Below are positions 1 to 8,356 of a DNA stretch of 64,000 nucleotides, piece after piece. Source of the DNA: Scrofimicrobium canadense (GTDB taxonomy: Bacteria; Actinomycetota; Actinomycetes; Actinomycetales; Actinomycetaceae); the NCBI RefSeq assembly GCF_009696615.1, contig NZ_VULO01000001.1, forward strand, positions 124,001 through 188,000, written 5' to 3'. A program made the translations under genes and the position numbers. The stretch's first letter is position 1. Each line of letters opens with the position of its first letter. The notes beneath the pieces are model-generated. The model ran no database searches. It saw nothing but the letters and a program-made list of their open reading frames with translations, and was not told the DNA's origin.

Positions 1-30
1 GAAGCGTCTGTGGAAAGAGTTGCTTCATGA
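1..30 (+). CDS. 3' end of upstream gene (partial), probably TadZ-like
   Basis: Only the last nine codons and a TGA are inside the window, reading EASVERVAS then stop. The stop overlaps the ATG of the next gene in an ATGA arrangement, so the two are translationally coupled. In actinobacterial Tad loci the gene directly before the CpaF ATPase is usually a TadZ/septum-site-determining-like ATPase. That identity is inferred from position only; nothing in these nine residues proves it. Confidence 0.5.
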   Translation, partial: EASVERVAS

Positions 31-1139
31 CTGACTTTTCTGCATTGTCACGAAGGGTAGCATTCGGTCAAAATCCAGCTCAAGCCGTGTTGAGTGACGA
101 TGATGGTTCTTTGGGGATTGATCAGAAGGTGTACCGTTGGCGGCAGCTACAGGCCGCCTCGTATGGGATGACCCCAGAGCTTTTTGACCTCACACAACTA
201 CCCGGAGTTACCGACGTCGTGATCAACGGGCTCGAGGTGTGGTTAGACCGGGGAAACGGGATGGAACGAAGTGAATGGGCACCTGCAAATATCCGAGAAT
301 GTGAAGAACTTGCCCGGAAGATAGCGGCCGCTGGGGGCAAACGCCTCGATGAAGCAAGTCCCTTAGTGGATGCGATTGTGGGAACGAATATGCGCTTCCA
401 TGCAGTGCTGCCGCCCTTGGCTCAGAATGGCCCTGCGATTTCATTGCGCATCCTTCGCTCGTCGCGTTTTTCTCTGGAAGATTTGGAGACGCATTCTACT
501 GTGAGTCCGGACATAGGTTCTTTGCTGAGATACCTGGTCGATAGAGGTGGAAATATGCTCATTTCGGGGGCTACGGGGGCGGGAAAAACCACCTTGCTTG
601 ATGCGTTACTCTCGTTAGTTCCAGAAGATGAACGCATTATATGCATTGAGGAAGTCTCGGAACTCGCGCCCACGCACCCGCACGTCATTCATCTTCAAGA
701 ACGCCGTCCGAACGTTGAAGGAATGGGAGCCGTGAGTCTCAGTGACCTGGTTCGCGCTGCGCTACGTATGCGCCCTAATTGGATCGTGCTAGGTGAGTGT
801 CGTGGGGTGGAGGTGGTCGATGTTCTTTCCGCATTGAACACGGGGCACAAAGGATTTGCGACCATCCATGCCAATAATGTTCATGATGTACCAGCGCGCC
901 TTGCGGCTTTGGGGGCCAAGGCTGGACTTGGCAGCGAAGCCTTGGGCTTGCAGACCGCAGCGGCCTTCGATGTTGTTCTCCACATGCGGCGAAGTGGCGC
1001 TCAGCGTGAGCTCGCAGAAGTGGGTGTATTAAGTACTCATGGTGGTCAGTGTGAACCGGCACTTGTACGAAGAGGGATGGAGATGGTTTCAGATGTCGGG
1101 TATGACCGTTTGTGTGAAGTGACGGGGTGGAATCCGTGA
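27..1139 (+). CDS. cpaF: Tad/Flp pilus assembly ATPase (CpaF/TadA)
   Basis: Secretion ATPase of the type II/IV family that powers assembly of Flp (tight adherence) pili at the inner face of the membrane. The 370-residue protein has an N-terminal helical part. It is followed by the ATPase core with Walker A GATGAGKTT near residue 180, Walker B-type ICIEEV, and the histidine-rich segment THPHVIHLQER. The GECRGVEVVDVLSALNTGH stretch, followed by TIHANN, is typical of CpaF. The ATG overlaps the stop of the upstream gene, and the stop overlaps the GTG of the TadB/C-like gene, so this is one operon. Its pilin, TadE and TadF partners are about 13 kb downstream, separated by an accessory island. Confidence 0.95.
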   Translation: MTDFSALSRRVAFGQNPAQAVLSDDDGSLGIDQKVYRWRQLQAASYGMTPELFDLTQLPGVTDVVINGLEVWLDRGNGMERSEWAPANIRECEELARKIAAAGGKRLDEASPLVDAIVGTNMRFHAVLPPLAQNGPAISLRILRSSRFSLEDLETHSTVSPDIGSLLRYLVDRGGNMLISGATGAGKTTLLDALLSLVPEDERIICIEEVSELAPTHPHVIHLQERRPNVEGMGAVSLSDLVRAALRMRPNWIVLGECRGVEVVDVLSALNTGHKGFATIHANNVHDVPARLAALGAKAGLGSEALGLQTAAAFDVVLHMRRSGAQRELAEVGVLSTHGGQCEPALVRRGMEMVSDVGYDRLCEVTGWNP

Positions 1140-2239
1140 ACGCCCAGGCGGCGCTTCACATACTGGTTGTGGTGGTATTGTCGCTCACACTGTTGGCAAT
1201 GGCGGAACGCCTGCACAGTTACCGCGCGGCCAAAGTACGCATGGGTGTTCCACAGACGCGCTTTCGCCGGAGAAAACGCGCCGTGGGGGATAGTGATGAA
1301 CTAGCAATGATGGCAATGGAAGTTGTCACTCGGTTGCGTGCTGGAAGTACCGTGCCTCAGGCGTGGGGTAAGACGTGGAGCCGTCACCGTGATGGTGAGA
1401 CGGTTTCTCTTGATGTTTCAGGGGTGCCAGAAATCCAGTGTGAGTGCCCACGGCAACGAAGCAAGAAACGCATGTGGCAACGAGCATGGGATGCAATAGC
1501 CGCGGCGTGTAAGTTTTCGTTCTTGTCAGGAGCGCCTTTAGCTGATGTTCTTGAAGTGATTGCTGAGGGTATTAGTCAAGACGTGAAAGCAAGAGAAGCA
1601 CAAAATCGGGCCTTCACGGGTCCCATGCTTTCGGCGAGGGTTCTCGCGGCATTACCCGTCATTGCTGTTATTGGGGGTGAGGCGTTAGGGGCTGGTTCGC
1701 TGCAATGGTTTGTCATGCACCCGCTGGGACGGTTGTGCTGTGTATGCGGTGTTGTCATGCTTGCGAGCGGGGTCGCTGTCGGATGGCATCTTGTCGGCAA
1801 AGCTAGGCGCGCCGCCCAAGAGCGCTTAGAAGGGACCTTGCTGTGTGACCTAGCTGGGGCAGGACTCAAAACGGGGGCAAGCCTACCGTTGGTGCTTTCC
1901 CATATGGCAGCAGCTGCAGAAATGGCAACCCTAGAGGTGACAGCCAAGCAACTCCTGATGGGATCGCCGTGGGACTTTGCTTGGGAAGCCGATGAACGAA
2001 CCCGTCTTCTCCAAGGAAGCCTGCAGCCGGCATGGGAAGACGGCGTAAGTCCGGTACCTCTTTTGACCTTAGCTTCTCAGCAAGCCCGCGACCGATCAGT
2101 GGCACGCGTCGAAGAAGAAGCCGCAGCACTATCGGTCAAACTAGTGATTCCACTGGGTGCCTTGCTGCTTCCCTCATTTGTTCTCTTAGGAATAGCACCT
2201 ATCGTATTTTCCTTATTCAAAGGGCAGGTGATGCTCTGA
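1136..2239 (+). CDS. Fused TadB/TadC-like pilus platform membrane protein
   Basis: Inner-membrane platform protein for Flp pilus assembly (type II secretion system F family). I choose the GTG at 1136 because it overlaps the cpaF stop (GTGA) and has GGGGTGG just upstream; an in-frame GTG at 1127 is the alternative. The 367-residue product has one hydrophobic segment at the N-terminus. A first T2SSF-like half contains the SGAPLADVLEVIAEGI motif followed by two membrane segments. A second shorter half contains TGASLPLVLSHMAA and a C-terminal hydrophobic hairpin ending in FSLFKGQVML. In mycobacteria two separate genes (the Rv3658c and Rv3657c type) do these jobs. Here both halves appear in one chain, so I read it as a fusion; the domain boundary is inferred. 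Confidence 0.8.
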   Translation: MNAQAALHILVVVVLSLTLLAMAERLHSYRAAKVRMGVPQTRFRRRKRAVGDSDELAMMAMEVVTRLRAGSTVPQAWGKTWSRHRDGETVSLDVSGVPEIQCECPRQRSKKRMWQRAWDAIAAACKFSFLSGAPLADVLEVIAEGISQDVKAREAQNRAFTGPMLSARVLAALPVIAVIGGEALGAGSLQWFVMHPLGRLCCVCGVVMLASGVAVGWHLVGKARRAAQERLEGTLLCDLAGAGLKTGASLPLVLSHMAAAAEMATLEVTAKQLLMGSPWDFAWEADERTRLLQGSLQPAWEDGVSPVPLLTLASQQARDRSVARVEEEAAALSVKLVIPLGALLLPSFVLLGIAPIVFSLFKGQVML

Positions 2240-2245
2240 GTGCAG

Positions 2246-2755
2246 CTAGCTCTTTGAGAAAGCAGTGGCCCAGACTGCGGCGCGATCTAGTTCTCCATCA
2301 TGCAGGTGGTCATCTCCAGTGACCCAAAAAGTCTCTGTCGCGGAGGCATGAATCCCCTTTTTGGCCAGCAACTTGTTGGCTTTCTTAGCGGCTCTGCCAA
2401 AGAGGGGGCCCACGCCTTTAACACATGTATCGAAAGCCGCCACGCGAGTGCCCTGAGGAATCGATGCTGAATCAATCCACTCCCGCAGTCCAGTTCTACT
2501 GGGGTGAAAACCTGACTGACGTGATTCCTTAGCTCCAGAAGTAGTGCGTTGCCGTGCGGACTCTCGGCTATCGGCAGTGGACAGCGTAAACGCGTGAGTC
2601 GGTGCCCCCACAATGAGTGTGGTGACGCGAGGGTCAATGATATGTGGTGCGTCATCAACTCGCATCACTGTGGCATCGGGAATTGACGACGCAATAGCCT
2701 CAGCGATTCTCCAGGTATTGCCACAATGCGATTCGACGACGATGAGTGTATCCAT
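2246..2755 (-). CDS. Flavodoxin-like protein
   Basis: 169-residue flavodoxin-fold protein, probably binding FMN as a cytoplasmic electron carrier or quinone/FMN reductase-like partner. The N-terminus reads DTLIVVESHCGNTWRIAEAI, in which SHCGNT is the phosphate-binding loop (family form S/T-x-T-G-N-T). The IVGAPTHAF segment matches the second flavin loop. A polar insert rich in S, R and Q lies near residues 70-85. The ATG at 2755 is preferred over an upstream TTG because GGAGC lies five to six bases before it. It is 48 bp downstream of a MarR-type gene on the same strand, so it is probably co-transcribed with and controlled by it. The pair sits inside the tad locus but is antisense to it. Confidence 0.75.
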   Translation of the reverse strand: MDTLIVVESHCGNTWRIAEAIASSIPDATVMRVDDAPHIIDPRVTTLIVGAPTHAFTLSTADSRESARQRTTSGAKESRQSGFHPSRTGLREWIDSASIPQGTRVAAFDTCVKGVGPLFGRAAKKANKLLAKKGIHASATETFWVTGDDHLHDGELDRAAVWATAFSKS

Positions 2756-2803
2756 AGATTGCTCCAATATGAAGGCGGATGGTAGTAGATGTGGGAGGCT
2801 GAC

Positions 2804-3256
2804 CTATCGGGGGCTTCTTCCTGCTTTCGCGGTGATCAGTATGGTGACTAGGCGGCGCAACTCGCGAAGCTCCTCGTTGCTGAGGGGAGAGAACGCCTCG
2901 TGAAACAATGTTTTTCTAGCTTCAACCATTTCGGGTTTATCGAAATCATTCACTTTCTCAGTCAGGTGTAGGCGTAGTGCGCGCTTGTCATCCGGATCGT
3001 GTGAGACTTCGAGGTATCCGCGACGTTGCAGTTGATCAGCCAATTGTTTGATGTTCTGCCGCGACGTGCCGTAGACGTGTGCGGCCTCAGACAGTGTTGG
3101 TGGCTCTTCAAAACCGCGCATGAGAACCACTAGTAGTAGCCACTGCCTTCCCGTAATGCCTGCTGGTTCCAGAATCTCATCAGCTAGCTTGCCCAGGTGC
3201 TGGTTGAGTACGAAAAGCTCGCCAAAAAGAAAAGCGGTGGGGTCTACCAAATCCAT
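2804..3256 (-). CDS. MarR-family transcriptional regulator
   Basis: 150-residue winged-helix regulator. The recognition region reads TLSEAAHVYGTSRQNIKQLADQL, followed by the wing GYLEVSHDPDDKRALRLHLT, the typical MarR DNA-binding layout with the conserved D-x-R in the wing. The flanking helices for dimerisation are present at both ends. I choose the ATG at 3256 (MDLVDPTAFLFGELF); the frame stays open about 190 bases further up, but a TATATT hexamer seven bases before this ATG suggests a leaderless start. It heads a two-gene unit with the flavodoxin and probably represses it in response to a small redox or phenolic ligand; the ligand is unknown. Confidence 0.85.
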   Translation of the reverse strand: MDLVDPTAFLFGELFVLNQHLGKLADEILEPAGITGRQWLLLVVLMRGFEEPPTLSEAAHVYGTSRQNIKQLADQLQRRGYLEVSHDPDDKRALRLHLTEKVNDFDKPEMVEARKTLFHEAFSPLSNEELRELRRLVTILITAKAGRSPR

Positions 3257-3263
3257 AATAGGT

Positions 3264-3269
3264 AATATA
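3264..3269 (-). promoter_or_regulatory. -10-like hexamer for marR
   Basis: TATATT on the minus strand, seven bases before the ATG at 3256. This fits a transcript that begins at or next to the start codon. The palindrome TTGCGCAA just upstream (about 3270-3277) could be an operator. Confidence 0.45.
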
Positions 3270-3385
3270 TTGCGCAATGCGTGTTTGTTGCAACTCCGGC
3301 GTCTGGTCTGTGGCACCAAGAAAGATTGAGTCTGTGCAGCGGCCTGGGTGATGTGGTGTGTGCCGGAGCAGTATACGGCCCCGGT

Positions 3386-3410
3386 TACGGTTTTATGACC
3401 CCGTACGTGG
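3386..3410. repeat. 25-bp dispersed repeat, copy 1
   Basis: Starts TACGGTTTTATG and ends CCCCGTACGTGG. It matches 39390-39414 at 23 of 25 positions. The flanks are also GC-rich and similar. Copy 2 lies directly before the menJ -10 hexamer. Confidence 0.7.
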
Positions 3411-3596
3411 GAAAGGGAGTGGGGCACCTTCTTTGAATGCCCCAAGATTTATGCGCTCGCGCAGCATGATTCTTCATCCCCAGACGCCAAGTAGGGGTTT
3501 TCCCCAGAAACGAAAATGTCTGTTTGGCAACTGAGTTTCCTTGGGAGAGAGTGGAAGTGGGCTGGCTCAGACCATCACAACCAAGGAGAGGACATA

Positions 3597-3731
3597 GTGA
3601 GAAAACTACAGAAAGCTGCGCTGTGCGGGCAGCTATGGTTCACCCATACACCGAGCGGGGAGGACTCCGAAGAAGGCTCAACCACTGTCGAATACGCGAT
3701 TAGTGCAATAGCTGCTGCTAGATGTAAATAG
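3597..3731 (+). pseudogene. flp: Truncated Flp pilin gene (copy A)
   Basis: GTG start with AAGGAGAGG upstream gives a 44-residue product starting VRKLQKAALCGQLWF. It contains EEGSTTVEYAISAIAAA, the processing and polymerisation region of a type IVb (Flp) pilin, then runs into RCK and a TAG. The intact pilin at 15653 has the same segment (EEGSTTVEYAIGAIATA) but continues with a hydrophobic helix of about 27 residues, which is missing here. Similarity to the intact gene stops right after the third Ala codon, and the next bases belong to the recombinase element. I read this as flp interrupted by site-specific integration. Confidence 0.85.
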
Positions 3732-3775
3732 CATACTTGGGCTACAGTCAAGGTATAGCATTTGAAGAGGGCATC
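3715..3775 (+). mobile_element. Left junction (attL-like) of a serine-recombinase element in flp
   Basis: Flp coding sequence ends near 3719, and foreign sequence with TAAATAGCATACTTG follows. This is matched by an imperfect inverted copy (CAAGGTATAGCATTT) about nine bases later, the kind of arm repeat expected in a large-serine-integrase attP site. The second broken flp gene (10464-10610, minus) joins a very similar end, TAAATGACATACTTG, at the same codon position. Confidence 0.6.
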
Positions 3776-5235
3776 CGGGTTGGTATTTACGCTAGACAGT
3801 CTGTCGACGAAGAGCAGGGGATTAGCCAGCAGATTGATGACTGTCGGGCTGAGGCTATTCGACGTGGGTGGGTTGTAGTGGACGCGTACACAGACAATGA
3901 TACGAGTGCTACAAAGCAGCGTGACATCGGCACTGCTTGGGCATCGATGCTCGCTGCCTTTGATCGCGGCGAGATCAATACGGTTCTGACCACGAGGGTT
4001 GACCGGCTTACTCGTAAGCTGGTCGATGTCTTGGAGCTGACACCCTAGGCGTGAAGTCCGAGTTGCGACGGTCCAGGGTGGAATAGATACGGCCACTGAT
4101 GACTTTACATTCAAGATGCTTGTCTTGATGGCTGAGCACGAAATCCAGGAGAAGAGTTCTCGCACTAAGCGTTATGCGCAGGAACGGCATCAGAAAGGGC
4201 ATCCCAAGCCTGGCAGCACGCCTCATGGTTATCGATGGGTTATTGCTCAGAATCGAGGCGAGGATGACAGTCGATTCGTCGTAGACGTGGACGAGGCAAG
4301 TGATGTCCAGTTTATTTTTGATGAGTTCTTGTCCGGTACGACTCTGTATCAGATAGCAGCAGCCCTGAACCGAGAGGGGAGGCGTACGCGTTCTGGGGGG
4401 GAAGTGGTATGCAAGCTCGATGCGGCGACTGCTTATGAATCCTCACTACGCTGCGTTGTTACCACCGTTGTCGGGTGGAAAGGGTGAACGTCGCCTAGAG
4501 GACATTGATCTGGAAGATTGTAGAAAGGGTGCCTGGAAACCGATAGTCGAGGAAGAGAAACTGCGAGCAGCGCGAGCCGTTCTGCTGGAGAGGCAACCCA
4601 CGCATTCCGGTACGGCACGGAAATGGCTTCTTGGGGGTCTCGCTACCTGTTCGGTGTGCGAGGCGCGTGTCCGGTAAGCGCGCGGGGAAACGCACCCAAC
4701 AGCGCGGGTCGATGGTTCAGGGACGGCTGTGTCTAGTCGTTATCACGCATATCGCTGCCCAAACGGACACTTCATGCGTTCGGGAGACCTTATTGACGAG
4801 TTTGTCGAGAAGGTCTGCTTAACGCGTCTCGCGCGCCCCGACGCCAGGCGGTTGTTCGAGACGAAAAGTGACGGTCCAAGCTTGAGCGTCCTGTTTGGAC
4901 TCCGCAAGGATTTGGTTCGCCGTGAGAAGGAACTGGCCATGGCCATGGCGGAAGGCATGGATTGGGCGGCCGCAAAGCCAGCGATGGAAAAAATCAAAGC
5001 CGAGCGCACACAGACGGAACAGCGTATAGCTGAGGCCGTCCGCGAATCACCGCTTCCTCCAACTATCGGTGATGATAGCGTCCGCAAGTGGTGGGAAGAG
5101 ACGGTACTGGAAAATAGGATCGCTGTGGCCCTGGTAGCTATTCCAGTGTGGCAGTTTCCAACGCGAGAATATCGGCTGTGTTCTTTGGTGATCACTTGTC
5201 TCCCCTTGCGTTTTCTGAGGACGGCCCTTGACATA
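3743..5235 (+). pseudogene. Large serine recombinase, inactivated by frameshifts
   Basis: Remnant of a large serine integrase. The N-terminal resolvase domain has the catalytic serine in YARQSVDEEQG and the active-site arginines in VDRLTRKL, but breaks at a stop at 4046-4048. Reading resumes in another frame with DDFTFKMLVLMAEHEIQEKS and the recombinase domain (PHGYRWV...). A third frame is needed after a G-run near 4400 for MRRLLMNPHYAAL, and a fourth after 4677 across the zinc ribbon (CSVC ... YRCPNGHF). The coiled-coil tail (EKELAMAMAEGMDWAAAKPA) follows and fades near 5160-5235. At least three lesions make it non-functional as read. It begins only about 25 bases after the flp junction, as integrase genes next to their attachment site do. 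Confidence 0.85.
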
Positions 5236-5596
5236 ACTGAACTACTCCTGTTGTTGACGGGAATCTGCTGTTCCGCAAGGCGCTTCCTCGGTAATTTGTG
5301 GACACCGCGCGTGTCGTGGCACTGTGTTGGTCACTCAATCGTAAGGATGGAAAACAGTGTTACGAAAAGATTGTGGGTGATTTGAACACGATGTGTTCAA
5401 GTTCGTTTCAAGTGCGCCGCAGTAGATATGCCGGAGAATACGGCCAAAACAGAAGACGTTTCAACTAGGATCGAACCGGTTGAGAAAGTCGGCGGCGGCG
5501 TGGCCGTCTCTGAAGGTTAGCTCGGTGCATTGGGTGAAGGGGAAGGGGGTGTTACCGTAAAAGGTCGTTCGCACGTACACGCGTCTGGAAGTTGCC
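5236..5596. other. Gene-free stretch after the recombinase remnant
   Basis: I see no supported gene. It contains short open frames only. A minus-strand frame (5461-5598) has no ribosome site and overlaps the start of the HTH gene. The + frame of the HTH gene is open back to 5561 but without an ATG. Confidence 0.6.
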
Positions 5597-7075
5597 ATGT
5601 CGGCTTTGGGGTGCTCGTCGTTGGAGCTTTCTGAGCATTGCTCCATATCTAACTCTCTGATTTCCAGGTGGAGGAACGGTTCCCATAAGTTGACTGCTCA
5701 CAGCGATGCCGCGTTGGAACTTGCGTCGGCGTTGGTGAAGCTGGATAAACGTGGTGAGCTGGATCCACTTCTGGAGCCTTACCGGTTAGATGGAACTGGG
5801 CATGAAGAGGCAATGTGGCTATATCTGGTCGACTCGGCCATCCCTTCTCTGCCTTCCGAGGGGTCCGACACAGTTGGCGGCCAAGGCGATGAGTTCCTCA
5901 GTCAACAATATGTGCTTCTGGGGCGCCGCGGATTCCAAAAAGGTGCTTTACTCATGTTGGATTATGTTGACCGATTGCCAGATTCACAAGAAGTCATTGT
6001 TTGTGCTCTTCATTCGACCGAGCTTTGGCACAATGATTTGAGTTTCGCGCTCCGCTTCCTGAGAAAGCTCAAGCGCGCGGTGGCCCGTGGCGTTCGTTTC
6101 ACTGTGGTTGAGACCCACGCCGACAGCATGCAGGGCAGTCCCCACTTTTCTGCGTTTTGGCTGGCACAAAACCTGAAAGGGGTATTTCGCGGGCGGGTAT
6201 TCCACGGAGATGCGCCAGAGTATTTCGTCGGAACCATTCCTGGGTACTGGAGTGGCAGGGTAGAGCCGGACCCAGATGCCAAGGACGGCTTGGTCTCCAC
6301 GTTCAGCACAGATCCCAGGAACGTGAACAGAGATACAAACCTCTGCCGCCAATACCTCAGTCAATGCGCCCCGCCCAGCCAATACGGATTCCTTCGTGCC
6401 CCTGAGGGGAACTCGGAGTATCCGCAGCGATGGTCTGCTAGTTTGGATGCTAGTTTCGCCGCGTGCGCCTACTCATCAATTTCTCGCTTGCCGTTGTTTG
6501 GCGTCATGACCGCCGACGAGTTCAGTCAGGTTAGCGGTATCAACAGTGGAGTGCCTATTCCCAGGTTCCTTTTCAGTTCTGAGGCCAAGATTCCGACAAA
6601 CGCCCGCCGACTGATTCTGTGCTCGGACGCTGTGCACGAGGCACTAACGACCTCGGCAACCCTCAGCCCCCCGTTGTCGTCATTGCTTTGCAAAGAGACG
6701 TGGATTCCCCGGTGGATGATCCGTGATTTGGTACGGCGGGTCCTGATTGGGCTTTCCGATTCTGCCGATTTCCAGGTGGCTCTGGTTCCCAAACGCGCCT
6801 TTTCGCGCATGCAGATCGAGTTCATTACGTGGCGGGGGTGCGGCGCAGTGGGATGGCTTCAAGATCACAGCGAAAGCCTGTTCGACACCGAGCCCACCGT
6901 TGTTGTCAGTTTCGACCAGGCCTGTGACTACTTGTGGGAAAAGCTCTCTGCCTCCTGGAAAGATCAAGCGAAGGTGAGATCTACTCTGGCGGGCTGGTTG
7001 AATGCTGAGCACCCTCGTCAATCTGAACTGGAAGGTGCTGCAGCAGGTGACTGGTCTCCGGGCCACCTCATGTGA
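5597..7075 (+). CDS. Unknown HTH-domain protein (492 aa)
   Basis: I do not recognise this family. The N-terminus looks like an XRE-type helix-turn-helix (LELSEHCSISNSLISRWRNG, residues 9-28 or so), so it probably binds DNA. The remaining 440 residues have no motif I know, no membrane segment and no signal peptide. They contain several hydrophobic strand-like stretches (QEVIVCALHS, GVRFTVVETHA, PTVVVSFDQACDYLW). The frame is open upstream to 5561 (TRLEVA before the ATG). That segment would complete helix 1 of the HTH, so the true start may be a non-ATG codon such as CTG at 5585, or the 5' end was lost. It stands alone between a dead recombinase and a wall protein, consistent with island cargo. 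Function unassigned; a regulator or defence-type sensor is only a guess. Confidence 0.6.
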   Translation: MSALGCSSLELSEHCSISNSLISRWRNGSHKLTAHSDAALELASALVKLDKRGELDPLLEPYRLDGTGHEEAMWLYLVDSAIPSLPSEGSDTVGGQGDEFLSQQYVLLGRRGFQKGALLMLDYVDRLPDSQEVIVCALHSTELWHNDLSFALRFLRKLKRAVARGVRFTVVETHADSMQGSPHFSAFWLAQNLKGVFRGRVFHGDAPEYFVGTIPGYWSGRVEPDPDAKDGLVSTFSTDPRNVNRDTNLCRQYLSQCAPPSQYGFLRAPEGNSEYPQRWSASLDASFAACAYSSISRLPLFGVMTADEFSQVSGINSGVPIPRFLFSSEAKIPTNARRLILCSDAVHEALTTSATLSPPLSSLLCKETWIPRWMIRDLVRRVLIGLSDSADFQVALVPKRAFSRMQIEFITWRGCGAVGWLQDHSESLFDTEPTVVVSFDQACDYLWEKLSASWKDQAKVRSTLAGWLNAEHPRQSELEGAAAGDWSPGHLM

Positions 7076-7184
7076 TTGGCCCCCCCACCGTTAAAAGCTC
7101 ATGTACGGTGCGGCTGAGCGTCCGTTTGCTTTGATCTTTGGCATGGCCGGCGATTAGGTTTGAACAAGGCCCAACACGCTGCGT

Positions 7185-7218
7185 AAAAGCGCTAGATGAA
7201 ACCGGGTGTCAGCGCTTT
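7185..7218 (-). terminator. Terminator of the LAKTG wall-protein gene
   Basis: On the minus strand AAAGCGCT pairs with AGCGCTTT across a 17-base loop, followed by TTTTACGC. The stem includes the stop codon region of the gene ending at 7209. Confidence 0.6.
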
Positions 7219-8189
7219 GCTTGAAGTCTGGACCTCAGAAGGAAACCTGCTCCGGTCGCCAACAGCGCCGTCGCGATAAGCGACAGGGTAGCGGTTCCGC
7301 TGGCTCCGGTCTTAGCCAATTTCTGAGGAGCTTGGGTGGGTGCGGTGGGTTCTGTTGGTTCTGTTGGTGGCTTAGTCGGCTCGGTTGGTGGGTCAACCAG
7401 GCCGGCACAGGGCACGATGTCTGGGATTGTCAGTATCCAAGTGAGTTTCGTACCGGGAGCTACTTCATATCCCTCATCGACGGTTGCAGTGACGGTCACC
7501 TGGTTTCCGTTGCGGGAAGCAATTGCGTAAGTGAGACCTTTCACCTGGGGAAGAATCACTCCAGCCTCTTCGTCGCACGGCGCGTCGGATTGAAGGGTCG
7601 GCGCCAGCGCCTCAACGGGTGTCAAGGGGGGAGCTGGACAATCGATTGTGTAGCCTATGGTCGCCGTCGCGTCGGTGTAGAATATTCCACCCTCTACGCT
7701 TAAAACAGTTGTCACAAACGTAAATGCAAGGGAGGTACCTGGATCCTCGTTAACCTTGGCAATACCGGCCGCAGTGAGGGTCACAGTTACCGTGTCAATC
7801 GGCCCATCAGGGCCACTGTTGCTTGAGGTCGTGACCTCGTACTCGCTCGGATCAAGCGGTGCGCCACCTAACGTGACAGAGTTTTCCTTAATCTCCACGT
7901 ACTTCAATTGAATGGGGTTCTCAATTATCCCGCTCAGTGCGTAGGACGTGATTGCAGAGCATTCTGGCAAATTGCCGCCAACGCTGTCCTGAACTGCCCA
8001 ATTGACTGGCGCGCCGACGCCCATCCCTCCCTGGGGCACAGCTTCAATGTGAGCTCGATACGTGTCGACCTTGCTTTCGACCGCGTTGGCCACGCCCGGT
8101 AGCGCCAGCAGACCGATACCGACCAGTAGTGTTGCCACAATTCCCGATGCTGCTTTACGCACTGTCGAGTGACTTCCCCGTTTGAACAC
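7209..8189 (-). CDS. Sortase-anchored surface protein (LAKTG)
   Basis: 326-residue secreted protein for covalent wall attachment. GTG start with GGAGGGG five bases upstream. The N-terminus is a signal peptide (basic FKRGSHSTVRK, hydrophobic GIVATLLVGIGLLALPG, cleavage near ANA-VES). The middle holds two apparent beta-rich domains of about 110 residues (conserved pattern around TVTVTLTAAGIAKV and GNQVTVTATVDEGYEV). Then come a Pro/Thr linker (PPTEPTKPPTEPTEPTAPT) and a C-terminal sorting signal: LAKTG at about residue 293, a hydrophobic segment and RSRLQAKR. LAxTG is typical for sortase substrates of high-GC Gram-positives. No sortase gene is in the window. Ligand unknown. Confidence 0.85.
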   Translation of the reverse strand: MFKRGSHSTVRKAASGIVATLLVGIGLLALPGVANAVESKVDTYRAHIEAVPQGGMGVGAPVNWAVQDSVGGNLPECSAITSYALSGIIENPIQLKYVEIKENSVTLGGAPLDPSEYEVTTSSNSGPDGPIDTVTVTLTAAGIAKVNEDPGTSLAFTFVTTVLSVEGGIFYTDATATIGYTIDCPAPPLTPVEALAPTLQSDAPCDEEAGVILPQVKGLTYAIASRNGNQVTVTATVDEGYEVAPGTKLTWILTIPDIVPCAGLVDPPTEPTKPPTEPTEPTAPTQAPQKLAKTGASGTATLSLIATALLATGAGFLLRSRLQAKR

Positions 8190-8356
8190 AACCCCTCCAC
8201 AATCGCCGTTTACCTATAAACATCCGATGACGCTCAGACTTGTTGTGCGCGTAAACGGGCCTCTACCGGAATATTACTGCTTTTGCGCTCCGGCCGCAAT
8301 GCTCGGAGATTCAGCCAAACGTGCCCTGAGTACTTGTGGGGGGCCCAGAAGACTAA

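Larger units (their letters stand above)
3257..3596. other. Gene-free intergenic stretch between marR and flp remnant
   Basis: No convincing gene. It holds the marR promoter region with the palindrome TTGCGCAA and a TATATT hexamer near 3264-3269 on the minus strand. A 25-bp repeat shared with the menJ promoter lies at 3386-3410. At about 3475-3500 is a G/C-paired stretch (CCCCAGACGCCAAGTAGGGG) that also occurs in related form upstream of the second, inverted flp copy. Confidence 0.7.

Noticed and set aside
3575-4165. Minus-strand open frame of 196 codons
   Set aside because: Antisense of flp copy A and of the recombinase remnant; no start signal.
5461-5598. Small minus-strand gene before the HTH protein
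   Set aside because: No ribosome site, overlaps the HTH-coding frame, no recognisable motif; too short to support.
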